Source: Kappaphycus alvarezii (taxonomy: Eukaryota > Rhodophyta > Florideophyceae > Gigartinales > Solieriaceae). Taken from it: DNA of 64,000 nt. Below, piece by piece: positions 44,071 through 59,298 of the stretch; position 1 is the stretch's first letter, and the number at the start of each line of letters is the position of its first letter. The notes under the pieces were generated by a model. That model was not told the DNA's origin. It was given only the letters and a program-made list of their open reading frames with translations, and made no database searches. The stretch spans positions 62,001 to 126,000 of the forward strand of contig NADL03000054.1 of assembly GCA_002205965.3 (NCBI GenBank), written 5' to 3'. A program made the position numbers and the translations under genes.

Positions 44071-46690
44071 AAGTGTGTTCACCTTTTCCCATTTTCGTGA
44101 ACGCAGCTGCTTTAGATTGGTGGTTCACGTGCTAGCGACAGAAAAAATAATCAAGCATGGGAGGTCTTCATTGCTACTGGTCGAATCTGAATTCATATCC
44201 CAACTCAGCGTTTTGTGAGCTAATCGAACACCAAATAAGCTCAAGCAGAGTATCAGCGATCTGTTTTACTTGGCAGAGTTCAGGGATACAGTAATCGAAA
44301 CTACGGATGTGGAAGAAGGTGAGAAATGGGATTGATTCTGCTAGCGACTGAAACCACTTATCCGACTTCACATTCATAAAGAGAGCCTACTGGGCCTTTG
44401 ATGAAAAACGTTAAGTAGAATGCTTAATACAGTTATGGGCTTTACCTTGACAGTTGGTGGCGCGTAGTACAGGGCCCGCTGTCTCATTAAAAAATGTGAA
44501 AATCGAAGAATTTCAGTTTTATGACAAAGGATAGAGGCAGTTCAGAAAATTATCTCCAGTTAGAGTTTACATCGAGTATAAATCCAAAAACGTCATGGAA
44601 AAGGTTTGCTTTGTAGGCCACATTGCTGGCTGCAAACGCCGTGGTAATTCCTCATACAATAGGAGGAAGATCTTTGGGTCCGGTGATAGAATAATTGAGG
44701 TCCCTAAGAAAGGGACATATTCTCAACAAGCATTAAACATAGACAGCTCTAATTTTAGATTGGACACTTTGCATGGACCAGATAGAGGTGTCAAAGACAA
44801 GAATATACGAAAAATGAAGCAAACTCATAAAAGCAGGATTGGTAACAGAGACAGGCCGTTGTGATTCGAGAGTCCTGGAAGCTGAATCAATTACTGCTAT
44901 ATATGCCAAAAGCCAACAAATTGCTGTAGGTGACTCTACATTATCAAATAATTTTTTGGCTTTTAGGTAGCTGAATAAAATCTCTGTGACGATTCTGAAG
45001 GACTAAGGGTAAAAACTTACTTTTTTGGTATTTGCTTCATCCCGAAAGTGAGTTGAGGAAGTATTTTATGAATCAGAATAAAGTACAAGGTCAAAGAATC
45101 AAAGTAATGCGTGCTTTTTCATGATTATGAGTATAAAATATCTAGATTCACTACCAGTAGAGCTATGATTATTAGCTTTCATCCCTCACATACATAATTA
45201 TTTTACTTATTTGTTATGTTCCATTGGTTACTTCATGGAAATTTACCACCCTTAGTCTGCATTATTGATCATCAAGAAATGAATATACATGCTCAAAACT
45301 ATTTTATTTATACTATAACTGTAAATGATTTAAAGGAGCTGCATATTATAGTGTTGAGTTTGGTTTGAAGCTGTTCCGAAATGTTTTGCAGAGAGAAAAA
45401 ATAACAGTACCTTGCAGTTGTTTCAAGTGAATAAATTGAATAAAATGAAAAAATCAGGATCCAGTTCAGAAAGGAGACAAGGAACTATGATCTATCATTA
45501 TGGCGATCAATTAAAAGTAAATTTACCGGCGTAATTCCTCGACAAAGGCCAGGATGCCATGAGATCGGCGTTAGGAAAGGATCCAAAACACCACATCTTC
45601 GGCTGTTCTAATCCTCACTGGCATAAATGAAGACTGCAGAGGACTAAATAGAAGATTTAATGGAAGAAAAAAGACCTGGACAAAAGAAAGTGTATGTGGT
45701 TCTTCTGTATCTTTCCTGTCGAAAAAGATTAAAAATTTTGTAGTGCTTTCGTTAATCTATATTTGAATCTAGCTAAAAATTGAAAAATAAGCTTACCTGG
45801 TTCGGATCAGATATTTTATCGGGTTTTAGGATCAAGTTATTTCTCCACGCTAGATCTGAAAATAAAACAGATCAGATCCAAAGGAGACCAGAATAAATCG
45901 ACAAAACTACGTTCAACGATTAGCATAGAGTAGAGAAGGTTTGAATACCTTGTGGTGGTCATGCGACCTTGAAATGTAAAGAATTGATACTCTGAAGTAT
46001 ACATTTGCGATGCTTTTAGTTGCAGTAAGGATATGAAAAGCAAGTTACAACATTTCTAGTCTGACTTTCGACGTCTGGTGGACCCAAACTTCTAGAAAAG
46101 CACATTCTTTCTCAAAGTTTGAGTTTTGAGCCCCCATGTGGAAAAGAACATTTAAAGATTACTTGTGAAATTTCAAATCTCTATTGAAAGGAAGAACAGT
46201 AGAATCTCTTGTCCTGATTGAAGTTCCATGGGTCCACAGTCTTTTTGTAGATTTTTTGCTTAGATTTCCGATATTGCAGCGCAGATTACATGTCTGTTAA
46301 ACCAAGAACAACTATTCATAGATGACAGAAGAAATACAATGAACGTTTCAGAAGGCAAGGGAAGAAATTCCATCCGCTTCTTTTCTAGTCACAGCTGTGT
46401 GGATAAGATGCTTAGATGCTACGTTGACTTATCTCAGGTTTTTATCCCTGATTTTCTGAGTTAGTTTGACCAGCCGGAGGAGATCATGAGATTAACCTAT
46501 ACTCCAACAAAATAAGTCTTATCGATCCAGCTTGCACGGCCAGTTGGAGAGAGCTTCTGGCCATACTAATCATCTTTAGAGCTCCTGCATGTGAGACTAA
46601 GTACAAAAAAGCCTACAACACTTTCCTTACGGGTCTAAGACTTGCTTCGCAAAGCAACGAAATAGTATGGATGGGCTGTGCACATTAGGG
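44071..46690 (+). mobile_element. Ty3/gypsy fossil, copy 2
   Basis: Same fossil as in copy 1, with the same parts in the same order (zinc-knuckle-like stretch near 44600, reverse transcriptase at about 45490-46030). Heavily broken. Confidence 0.7.
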
Positions 46691-49033
46691 TCGGGAGGAC
46701 GAAATAAAGATATGGAAATCAAGCAGAGTTCTCGAGGAGTAGAAGGCCACACTGTTGATCCCATTTCGCTTCGTTCTCTTTCATTGATCCTTAATTTTAT
46801 GTTTAATCTCAGCAGTCTAATCCTTGAACAGATAAATTTTCTTTCTTTTCATGAACATAGGACCGCACACGGGTGAATCCATCTATCGGTGTCATTTTGC
46901 TCCCTTGTTGACTCAAAACAGCTTTTGAAAATAAATTCCAGCTGCTTATGTCAGACTACTGTGCTCATCCTACAGTTTTCGGTTTAGTGCGTTCATATCA
47001 CTAGTCAAATGGTTTGGAGTGCTCCATGGCCAATTCACAGTTATAATTTTCCCAAACTTTAAGATATCAAGGCTGTGATCAGATTTGCAAATTTACGCGA
47101 TTTCTTTTGCTGAATTACAACAGACTCTAGACTTCCCGTCAGTTAATGCCTATATGTGCTTATCAGTATTGTATTGGCCTACTAATCTTGCGAAAACGGT
47201 ATACAGCTTCTCCTTAATGTTTATGTGAACCAGAAGATCATTATTTAAAAATGAACTAGTTGCTGCTACTCGCAGATATTTTAGAAAGTATCTGCATTAT
47301 TCGACGATGTGGAAGCAATTCAATCCACGAAAGTGGAAAAGTAGCACTTCCTATTTTGCAACTCATTCCAAGATTGAAAATATTATACTCCGGCTGAATG
47401 CGCTCTGACTATTACAGATGTAAAGAAAAGAAGTCTTTCGAAGGTCAGATTTAAAATAAAGTGTAAGCAGAGCAATTAATCTTAATTATAAACTCTGTAA
47501 AAGCTGAATATGATGCCTTTCATCACTGATTGTGCAGTGAATTTTACATTGCACTATGGCTGAACTAAGATTTTCTCAAGTCGGAAATAATTTCGAGGTC
47601 CGGTCGGCTCCAAACACTGAACGGACTATTTTAATCAGTCTAAATGAATCTTAAACTAATTATGGTTCCAAAATACTATAATTCACCAATAAGGGGTCTA
47701 TCCTGACAATCAAAAGATGAGCGAGTGAAATCAGTGATGTATTCTACAGTTAGTATTGTATGATTAATGCATCAAGTCTTAGACATGGAAACAATAGAAG
47801 TCTTGGAATCACCTTCAGGCTAGGTCATTCAATTTGCGCAGAACAGAATGTATTATTTACGGAAAAAGCATTTTCGAAAAAATGAATTTATGAAAAGTAT
47901 TTTCGAAAAAATGAATTCATTAAAAGTATTTTCGAAAAAATGAATTCATTAAAAGTATCTTCGAAAAAATGAATTTATTCATTTCAGATTTTTACTGCAA
48001 GCACATGAATTCTGACTTGACTGGCTCCAAGTTGTTGTTTCCATGCATTTGAACGAACATCCGGTGGATTGGATATAACGAAACACATCTCTCAAACATT
48101 AAAATTAACCAAATCTCCCCTTTGGAAGTTGTCTATTCTAAATGTAGTATAACCGCAAAAAATTTGAAACCCATCAAGTTCCAACCTGATTGTTTCTGTT
48201 AAAGAATGGGTATATTATTCAATTTTTTGCAGCAAGACATACATAATAGTGCATATTGCAAAAATAAGAAGTGGGTATCCGCTACAACCCACTGAAACCT
48301 ACTTCCATTAAACGTTGCAGATAAATAGAACAACCTCCGACGGTTCGAGAAATTGTATTTTGCTCCGATAATACATAAATTTTAAGCTTTCATTGGTAGG
48401 GCACTTCAGTTGAACTCATCAGAATGCATAGAGAGCTATTGGGTGTTCCGAGTGCATGCGCGGCAGCACCTTGGACATCAGATTTAGAGTCCACTGTATC
48501 ACCCTGTTTAATGCATATGTGACATGTAAAGCGGCGGGGAGCATTTACATTTGTTATTCTGTTTTCCATGTGTGTTCCTATCAATGAAGATAGTTCATTG
48601 CAATTTTTCTGTATTCCAGCATAGATCGAATTGAAAATAAATATAATGCTGTAGAGGGTGGAAGCTTTTGGAATCCTTGCAGAGTATAAAATAGTTTCTC
48701 GTTTCGTAACTTAGCCACCTTGTAATAAATTACGGATTATTTCGATTGCGTAAACTTTCGTACTGAAAGTCTTCGATGAAAAATAGTAATGCTAAGGAGC
48801 TATTTAGCTTCCAATTTGTAAATCTTAAATGTATGTGGCCTGTACGTCATATGTTTCCGTGGCAGTATACCAAGTGAGAAAACGCTTACTTTTTGAAGTG
48901 AATAGTTGTAGCAAAAAGATTGTATTTATATAGCTGTGTCTCTTCTGTTTTCTGCTCACCTGCTAAAATTCTTATCTTTTCAATTCGTCTTAAGTGATAT
49001 TAGGTACAATTTACCGACACTAGTTTTACCCCC

Positions 49034-50002
49034 ATGCCAAGACCTTATCTCATCCTCTTGTTCATAACCTTCGAAGATATTATGTATGCATCGGGAGGCC
49101 AGATCCAATTAAGCGCATTCTTCTAGGACCTGAATCTGAGGAATTTATCGTAATAACGGAAAGTCGAAAATTCTTGGAATACGATAGTGATGTGAGCCCC
49201 CATAATATTATTCGAAGGAGATGAACACGACATAGTCGATTTGTCATATCTGGGAAGAGAATTGGATCAAGCTATTGCAATTTGCTCAGATAGTAGCTTG
49301 AACTTATTTCGAGTGAATGAAGCCTCATGTTGGCGCGAGTCGAATATAGAATGCGCATTTTCGAATGGATCGGTGAAAATCTACAATTTTACAGAAAAAC
49401 TGTCCTTGAATATAAAGTACATCACCGACCCGCAGGCAATAACGCGAGAGAAGAGAAGGAACGTGGAGTGGGGAGGGAAACATTCCAGGTGGCGTGACAG
49501 TTGAATTGACCAAAAGATTCCTTGAAGACTGCTCCTTGGCGAGTTACGGAAAATATTTCATAATCACGTTTCCCGGAGTACATAGAGCACAAATGTGGGA
49601 TACAGAAACTATGCGTTTAGTGCATCAAGTGCAAGGCCCGATAGGTCAAACAAGGTGTGTGGCCCTCGATGACAAAAAGATTGCCCTCGGATCTGATTTA
49701 AAGTTTATTTACGTTTATAGTAGAGAGACCGGGAAGATATGCTACACGGATAAATCACACCTCGGCTCAGTTAGGTCTCTATCAATCTGCAATGACGGAC
49801 TGGTATCGGCATCGGAAGATGGTCGCATAAATGTACATTCACTAAGTCAGAAGAAAGTGGTATGGACGGCTCAATTCCAATTACCAGTGGTAAGCGTAGT
49901 AGTTAAGGGGGAGCGAAGCATAATATATGGAGTCAAGACGGAAAACTGGAAGTAGTTGTACCACCTCAATGGGTTGCATCATTGTTCAGAACAAGAATGT
50001 AA
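49034..50002 (+). pseudogene. WD40-like gene, copy 3 (several frame breaks)
   Basis: Copy 3 carries several one- to three-base losses and a GA gain relative to copy 2, so the N-terminal, middle and C-terminal parts lie in different frames (open pieces 49241-49504 and 49494-49955). In the middle piece the frame reads IECAFSNGSVKIYNF, the more propeller-like alternative. Copy 3 has an excess of short deletions along its whole length, which suggests poor consensus rather than selective decay of this gene. Confidence 0.6.
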
Positions 50003-51667
50003 GATTCCAACAGGTGTAATTACTTGCCTATCTTACAAAAGCAAGAGTCTTTAAAAATACAATTCCTGTCAAGGCAAGGCGCGAGAAACAGTAAATCAAA
50101 CAACGTTTTGAATCAACATATTGAAATTGAAATTATAGTCACCTGAAAAAATTCTGCAAAAAGAGCTTTTGCTTACATTTACATGGTGATAGAGATATCA
50201 GGACAGCTTTGTGATTACAAACACCTTGATGGTGCTTTTCGGTATCAATTTTCGAATGATGTAAACAGAAAGAAACAAGGTCGAAGTTTCTACAGATTAG
50301 AAGATTCGTACATCAAATATATTTGAAATATTCCAAATAAGTGTAGTGATTAAAATATGAGAAACATTACGGACATTTCCCACCGTAATGATTTGAATGG
50401 AGTTTATTTGATATAAATCATCTTCAAAAAAAATGAGTAATGCCATTATTCAAGTTTTGATAAATGAATAAGTAAACGTATTCAAGTAAAGCGTAAAGTG
50501 ATTCGGATACGAAACAAACTAACAAATAACGCCAAGACAGAACTTAATAATTTATCGGTACAAATGTCTTTTATGTCTTGATGATTTTCTGTTTCAAGAG
50601 CAATTTTTGGCAGGTAGTCCTACTTTTTCATCAAAATTGAGCAAATTCAGAGAGACTAATTAGAAATCTCGATTTACATTAAGATGTTTGGTTGAATATA
50701 ATTGAGGAGGTGCTCAACTAGCTGTTGAGTTTTTCTTCACATAATTTGAGATTTATGATTAGGTTTATACCTTAAAGTTTATAGTAATGGAATAAAATAA
50801 TTTCGCTGCAGTGCAAGTTCGGCTTAGATTGAGTGAGACTTTCTTTTTTGCATTCCTCAGTTTTCACATGGAATCAGTGTCGCAATTTGATACCATACGC
50901 GGTATTTCCGGAGAGTTTTCTTCAACAGTTACATTTATGCTACTTTCAGTGTCACACAGCACGGAAACACCGTAAAAGAGCAAAGTAAGGACAATTGATG
51001 GGAGCGAGTTTTTTCCACCATATAGGTTATATCAGGATACTTGGATCAAAAGAGCATACTAGCTATGTTTCAAGCTCAGACTCGCCAGTTTACTAAAGTG
51101 AGTTACCTTAGTAAAAACGCACTTGTTAAAAATTCCGTTATATCCAGCAAACGGTATCCCTATTCATCCCTATTTTCATTTTCGATTGTAAGATAGGGGT
51201 AACAAATGGTCTCGGATTCCGGTAGGTTTGAGAAACACTAGCCAGGGTTTTCTGCATGAAGGTATAAAAACGGAAAAGGTATTCTTCAGTCTAATTGTAA
51301 CAAAAGATTAGCTCGTGAAGCTTTGCAAAGGGTCAAGGCATTTCTGCGATTTATTTGTCCTTTTTTGTATATATCGATTCTAAAAGTCCTCCTGAGTGCG
51401 CTCCGGATTATTTTTTTTTCGGAAAGTACGCCTTTTCGGGTTTAGAATAATCTTGGCCTTCGGACGCCTCGGGTCAATAATTTGATTCAAGGAAGAAGAC
51501 AGAAAAATGGTGATAGCAAAAGGACGGTCACGATTCCATTCAATAAGGTGAGCAAGTGGCAAATTGATCTGATGTTACCCGTGATGCTTTAAATATCTGG
51601 GTAATCTTCATTCAGTGTAAAAGTATCTTTTCATCCAGGTTAGGCAAGCTGTACAGATCAGCAGTCA

Positions 51668-54290
51668 AAAGTGTGTTCACCTTTTCCCATTTTCGTGAAC
51701 GCAGCTGCTTTAGATTGGTGGTTCACGGCTGCTAGCGACAGAAAAATAATCAAGCATGGGAGGTCTTCATGCTACTGGTCGAATCTGAATTCATATCCCA
51801 ACTCAGCGTTTTGTGAGCTAGTATCGAACCAAATAAGCTCAAGCAGAGTATCAGCGATCTGTTTTACTTGGCAGAGTTCAGGGATACAGTAATCGAAACT
51901 ACGGATGTGGAAGAAGGTGAGAAATGGGATTGATTCTGCTAGCGACTGAAACCACTTATCCGACTTCACATTCATAAAGAGAGCCTACTGGGGCTTGATG
52001 AAAACGTTAAGTAGAATGCTTAATACAGTTATGGGCTTTTACCTTGACAGTTGGTGGCGCGTAGTACAGGGCCGCTGTCTCATTAAAAAATGTGAAATCG
52101 AAGAATTTCAGTTTTATGACAAAGGATAGAGGCAGTTCAGAAAATTATCTCCAGTTAGAGTTTACATCGAGTATAAATCCAAAAACGTCATGGAAAAGGT
52201 TTGCTTTGTAGGCCACATTGCTGGCTGCAACGCCGTGGTAATTCCTCATACAATAGGAGGAAGATCTTTGGGTCCGGTGATAGAATAATTGAGGTCCCTA
52301 AGAAAGGGACATATTCTCAACAAGCATTAAACATAGACAGCTCTAATTTTAGATTGGACACTTTGCATGGACCAGATAGAGGTGTCAAAGACAAGAATAT
52401 ACGAAAAATGAAGCAAACTCATAAAAGCAGGATTGGTAACAGAGACAGGCCGTTGTGATTCGAGAGTCCTGGAAGCTGAATCAATTACTGCTATATATGC
52501 CAAAAGCCAACAAATTGCTGTAGGTGACTCTACATTATCAAATAATTTTTTGGCTTTTAGGTAGCTGAATAAAATCTCTGTGACGATTCTGAAGGACTAA
52601 GGGTAAAAACTTACTTTTTTGGTATTTGCTTCATCCCGAAAGTGAGTTGAGGAAGTATTTTATGAATCAGAATAAAGTACAAGGTCAAAGAATCAAAGTA
52701 ATGCGTGCTTTTTCATGATTATGAGTATAAAATATCTAGATTCACTACCAGTAGAGCTATGATTATTAGCTTTCATCCCTCACATACATAATTATTTTAC
52801 TTATTTGTTATGTTCCATTGGTTACTTCATGGAAATTTACCACCCTAGTCTGCATTATTGATCATCCAAGAAATGAATATACATGCTCAAAACTATTTTA
52901 GTTATACTATAACTGTAAATGATTTAAAGGAGCTGCATATTATAGTGTTGAGTTTGGTTTGAAGCTGTTCCGAAATGTTTTGCAGAGAGAAAAAATAACA
53001 GTACCTTGCAGTTGTTTCAAGTGAATAAATTGAATAAAATGAGTAAAAAATCAGGATCCCAGTTCAGAAAGGAGACAAGGAACTATGATCTATCATTATG
53101 GCGATCAATTAAAAGATAAATTTACCGGCGTAATTCCTCGACAAAGGCCAGGATGCCATGAGATCGGCGTTAGGAAAGGATCCAAAACACCACATCTTCG
53201 GCTGTTCTAATCCTCACTGGCATAAATGAAGACTGCAGAGGACTAAATAGAAGATTTAATGGAAGAAAAAAGACCTGGACAAAAGAAAGTGTATGTGGTT
53301 CTTCTGTATCTTTCCTGTCGAAAAAGATTAAAAATTTTGTAGTGCTTTCGTTAATCTATATTTGAATCTAGCTAAAAATTGAAAAATAAGCTTACCTGGT
53401 TCGGATCAGATATTTTATCGGGTTTTAGGATCAAGTTATTTCTCCACGCTAGATCTGAAAATAAAAACAGATCAGATCCAAAGGAGACCAGAATAAATCG
53501 ACAAAACTACGTTCAACGATTAGCATAGAGTAGAGAAGGTTTGAATACCTTGTGGTGGTCATGCGACCTTGAAATGTAAAGAATTGATACTCTGAAGTAT
53601 ACATTTGCGATGCTTTTAGTTGCAGTAAGGATATGAAAAGCAAGTTACAACATTTCTAGTCTGACTTTCGACGTCTGGTGGACCCAAACTTCTAGAAAAG
53701 CACATTCTTTCTCAAAGTTTGAGTTTTTGAGCCCCCATGTGGAAAAGAACATTTTAAAGATTACTTGTGAAATTTCAAATCTCTATTGAAAGGAAGAACA
53801 GTAGAATCTCTTGTCCTGATTGAAGTTCCATGGGTCCACAGTCTTTTTGTAGATTTTTTGCTTAGATTTCCGATATTGCAGCGCAGATTACATGTCTGTT
53901 AAACCAAGAACAACTATTCATAGATGACAGAAGAAATACAATGAAACGTTTCAGAAGGCAAGGGAAGAAATTCCATCCGCTTCTTTTCTAGTCACAGCTG
54001 TGTTGGATAAGATGCTTAGATGCTACGTTGACTTATCTCAGGTTTTTATCCCTGATTTTCTGAGTTAGTTTGACCAGCCCGGAGGAGATCATGAGATTAA
54101 CCTATACTCCAACAAAATAAGTCTTATCGATCCAGCTTGCACGGCCAGTTGGAGAGAGCTTCTGGCCATACTAATCATCTTTAGAGCTCCTGCATGTGAG
54201 ACTAAGTACAAAAAAAGCCTACAACACTTTCCTTACGGGTCTAAGACTTGCTTCGCAAAGCAACGAAATAGTATGGATGGGCTGTGCACA
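51668..54290 (+). mobile_element. Ty3/gypsy fossil, copy 3
   Basis: Same fossil; the gag region with ALDWWFTAASDRK is at about 51710 and the reverse transcriptase at about 53100-53640. Heavily broken. Confidence 0.7.
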
Positions 54291-56651
54291 TTAGGGTCGG
54301 GAGGACGAAATAAAGATATGGAAATCAAGCAGAGTTCTCGAGGAGTAGAAGGCCACACTGTTGATCCCATTTCGCTTCGTTCTCTTTCATTGATCCTTAA
54401 TTTTATGTTTAATCTCAGCAGTCTAATCCTTGAACAGATAAATTTTCTTTTCTTTTCATGAACATAGGACCGCACACGGGTGAATCCATCTATCGGTGTC
54501 ATTTTGCTCCCTTGTTGACTCAAAACAGCTTTTGAAAATAAATTCCAGCTGCTTATGTCAGACTACTGTGCTCATCCTACAGTTTTCGGTTTAGTGCGTT
54601 CATATCACTAGTCAAATGGTTTGGAGTGCTCCATGGCCAATTCACAGTTATAATTTTCCCAAACTTTAAGATATCAAGGCTGTGATCAGATTTGCAAATT
54701 TACGCGATTTCTTTTGCTGAATTACAACAGACTCTAGACTTCCCGTCAGTTAATGCCTATATGTGCTTATCAGTATTGTATTGGCCTACTAATCTTGCGA
54801 AAACGGTATAAAAGCTTCTCCTTAATGTTTATGTGAACCAGAAGATCATTATTTAAAAATGAACTAGTTGCTGCTACTCGCAGATATTTTAGAAAGTATC
54901 TGCAGTTATTCGACGATGTGGAAGCAATTCAATCCACGAAAGTGGAAAAGTAGCACTTCCTATTTTGCAACTCATTCCAAGATTGAAAATATTATACTAC
55001 CTCCGGCTGAATGCGCTCTGACTATTACAGATGTAAAGAAAAGAGTCTTTCGAAGGTCAGATTTAAAATAAAGTGTAAGCAGAGCAATTAATCTTAATTA
55101 TAAACTCTGTAAAAGCTGAATATGATGCCTTTCATCACTGATTGTGCAGTGAATTTTACATTGCACTATGGCTGAACTAAGATTTTCTCAAGTCGGAAAT
55201 AATTTCGAGGTCCGGTCGGCTCCAAACACTGAACGGACTATTTAATCAGTCTAAATGAATCTTAAACTAATTATGGTTCCAAAAATACTATAATTCACCA
55301 ATAAGGGGTCTATCCTGACAATCAAAAGATGAGCGAGTGAAATCAGTGATGTATTCTACAGTTAGTATTGTATGATTAATGCATCAAGTCTTAGACATGG
55401 AAACAATAGAAGTCTTGGAATCACCCTTCAGGCTAGGTCATTCAATTTGCGCAAAGAATGTATTATTTACGGAAAAAGCATTTTCGAAAAAATGAATTTA
55501 TGAAAAGTATTTTCGAAAAAATGAATTCATTAAAAGTATTTTCGAAAAAATGAATTCATTAAAAGTATCTTCGAAAAAAATGAATTTATTCATTTCAGAT
55601 TTTTACTGCAAGCACATGAATTCTGACTTGACTGGCTCCAAGGTTGTTGTTTCATGCATTTGAAACGAACATCCGGTGGATTGGATATAACGAAACACAT
55701 CTCTCAAACATTAAAATTAACCAAATCTCCCCTTTGGAAGTTGTCTATTCTAAATGTAGTATAACCGCAAAAAATTTGAAACCTCAAGTTCCAACCTGAT
55801 TGTTTCTGTTAAAGAATGGGTATATTATTCAATTTTTTGCAGCAAGACATACATAATAGTGCATATTGCAAAAATAAGAAGTGGGTATCCGCTACAACCC
55901 ACTGAAACCTACTTCCATTAAACGTTGCAGATAAATAGAACAACCTCCGACGGTTCGAGAAATTGTATTTTGCTCCGATAATACACTATAAAATTTTAAG
56001 CTTTTCATTGGTAGGGCACTTCAGTTGAACTCATCAGAATGCATAGAGAGCTATTGGGTGTTCCGAGTGCATGCGCGGCAGCACCTTGGACATCAGATTT
56101 AGAGTCCACTGTATCACCCTGTTTAATGCATATATGTGACATGTAAAGCGGCGGGGAGCATTTACATTTGTTATTTCTGTTTCCATGTGTGTTCCCTAAT
56201 GAATGAAGATAGTTCATTGCAATTTTTCTGTATTCCAGCATAGATCGAATTGAAAATAATATAATGCTGTAGAGGGTGGAAGCTTTTGGAATCCTTGCAG
56301 AGTATAAAATAGTTTCTCGTTTCGTAACTTAGCCACCTTGTAATAAATTACGGATTATTTCGATTGCGTAAACTTTCGTACTGAAAGCTTCGATGAAAAA
56401 TAGTAATGCTAAGGAGCTATTTAGCTTCCAATTTGTAAATCTTAAATGTATGTGGCCTGTACGTCATATGTTTCCGTGGCAGTAATACCAAGTGAGAAAA
56501 CGCTTACTTTTTGAAGTGAATAGTTGTAGCAAAAAGATTGTATTTATATAGCTGTGTCTCTTCTGTTTTCTGCTCACCTGCTAAAATTCTTATCTTTTCA
56601 ATTCGTCTTAAGTGATATTAGGTACAATTTACCGACACTAGTTTTACCCCC

Positions 56652-57622
56652 ATGCCAAGACCTTATCTCATCCCTCTTGTTCATAACCTTCGAAGATATT
56701 ATGTATGCATCGGGAGGCCAGATCCAATTAAGCGCATTCTTCTAGGACCTGAATCTGAGGAATTTATCGTAATAACGGAAAGTCGAAAATTCTTGGAATA
56801 CGATAGTGATGTGAGCCACCCCATAATATTATTCGAAGGAGATGAACACGACATAGTCGATTTGTCATATCTGGGAAGAGAATTGGATCAAGCTATTGCA
56901 ATTTGCTCAGATAGTAGCTTGAACTTATTTCGAGTGAATGAAGCCTCATGTCTGGCGCGAGTCGAATATAGAATGCGCATTTTCGAATGGATCGGTGAAA
57001 ATCTACAATTTTACAGAAAAACTGTCCTTGAATATAAAGTACATCACCGACCCGCAGGCAATAACGCGAGAAGAGAAGGAACGTGGAGTGGGGAGGGAAA
57101 CATTCCAGGTGGCGTGACAGTTGAATTGACCAAAAGATTCCTTGAAGACTGCTCCTTGGCGAGTTACGGAAAATATTTCATAATCACGTTTCCCGGAGTA
57201 CATAGAGCACAAATGTGGGATACAGAAACTATGCGTTTAGTGCATCAAGTGCAAGGCCCGATAGGTCAAACAAGGTGTGTGGCCCTCGATGACAAAAAGA
57301 TTGCCCTCGGATCTGATTTAAAGTTTATTTACGTTTATAGTAGAGAGACCGGGAAGATATGCTACACGGATAAATCACACCTCGGCTCAGTTAGGTCTCT
57401 ATCAATCTGCAATGACGGACTGGTATCGGCATCGGAAGATGGTCGCATAAATGTACATTCACTAAGTCAGAAGAAAGTGGTATGGACGGCTCAATTCCAA
57501 TTACCAGTGGTAAGCGTAGTAGTTAAGGGGGAGCGAAGCATAATATATGGAGTCAAGACGGAAAACTGGAAGTAGTTGTACCACCTCAATGGGTTGCATC
57601 ATTGTTCAGAACAAGAATGTAA
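56652..57622 (+). CDS. WD40-like gene, copy 4 (altered C terminus)
   Basis: Identical in protein to copy 2 for the first ~300 residues. A one-base loss near 57552 (shared with copy 3) changes the last residues to GVKTENWK and stops at 57575, removing the final partial blade. The sister relation of copies 3 and 4 at this site suggests at least some indels are true variants. Copy 5 of the gene lies outside the window. Confidence 0.6.
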
Positions 57623-59298
57623 GATTCCAACAGGTGTAATTACTTGCCTATCTTACAAAAGCAAGAGTCTTTAAAAATACAATTCCTGTCAAGGCAAGGC
57701 CGCGAGAAACCAGTAAATCAAACGTTTTGAATCAACATATTGAAATTGCAAATTATAGTCACCTGAAAAATTCTGCAAAAAGAGCTTTTGCTTACATTTA
57801 CATGGTGATAAGAGATATCAGGACAGCTTTGTGATTACAAACACCTTGATGGTGCTTTTCGGTATCAATTTTCGAATGATGTAAACAGAAAGAAACAAGG
57901 TCGAAGTTTCTACAGATTAGAAGATTCGTACATCAAATATATTTGAAATATTCCAAATAAGTGTAGTGATTAAAAATATGAGAAAACATTACGGACATTT
58001 CCCACCGTAATGATTTGAATGGAGTTTATTTGATATAAATCATCTTCAAATAAAAATGAGTAATGCCATTATTCAAGTTTTGATAAATGAATAAGTAAAC
58101 GTATTCAAGTAAAGCGTAAAGTGATTCGGATACGAAACAAACTAAGCAAATAACGCCAAGACAGAACTTAATGTAATTTATCGGTACAAATGTCTTTTAT
58201 GTCTTGATGATTTTGTTTCAAGAGCAATTTTTGGCAGGTAGTCCTACTTTTTCATCAAAATTGAGCAAATTCAGAGAGACTAATTAGAAAATCTCGATTT
58301 ACATTAAGATGTTTGGTTGAATATAATTGAGGAGGTGCTCAACTAGCTGTTGAGTTTTTCTTCACATAATTTGAGATTTATGATTAGGTTTATACCTTAA
58401 GTTTATAGTAATGGAATAAAATAATTTCGCTGCAGTGCAAGTTCGGCTTAGATTGAGTGAGACTTTCTTTTTTGCATTCCTCAGTTTTCACATGGAATCA
58501 GTGTCGCAATTTGATACCAATACGCGGTATTTCCGGAGAGTTTTCTTCAACAGTTACATTTACTGCTACTTTCAGTGTCACACAGCACGGAAACACCGGT
58601 AAAAGAGCAAAGTAAGGGACAATTGATGGGAGCGAGTTTTTTCCACCATATAGGTTATATCAGGATACTTGGATCAAAAGAGCATACTAGCTATGTTTCA
58701 AGCTCAGACTCGCCAGTTTACTAAAGTGAGTTACCTTAGTAAAAACGCACTTGTTAAAAATTCCGTTATATCCAGCAAACGGTATCCCTATTCATCCCTA
58801 TTTTCATTTTCGATTGTAAGATAGGGGTAACAAATGGTCTCGGATTCCGGTAGGTTTGAGAAACACTAGCCAGGGTTTGATCTGCATGAAGGTATAAAAA
58901 ACGGAAAAGGTATTCTTCAGTCTAATTGTAACAAAAGATTAGCTCGTGAAGCTTTGCAAAGGGTCAAGGCATTTCTGCGATTTTATTTGTCCTTTTTTTG
59001 TATATATCGATTCTAAAAGTCCTCCTGAGTGCGCTCCGGATTATTTTTTTCGGAAAGTACGCCTTTTCGGGTTTAGAATAATCTTGGCCTTCGGACGCCT
59101 CGGGTCAATAATTTGATTCAAGGAAGAAGACAGAAAAATGGTGATAGCAAAAGGACGGTCACGATTCCATTCAATAAGGTGAGCAAGTGGCAAATTGATC
59201 TGATGTTACCCGTGATGCTTTAAATATCTGGGTACATCTTCATTCAGTGTAAAAGTATCTTTTCATCCAGGTTAGGCAAGCTGTACAGATCAGCAGTC

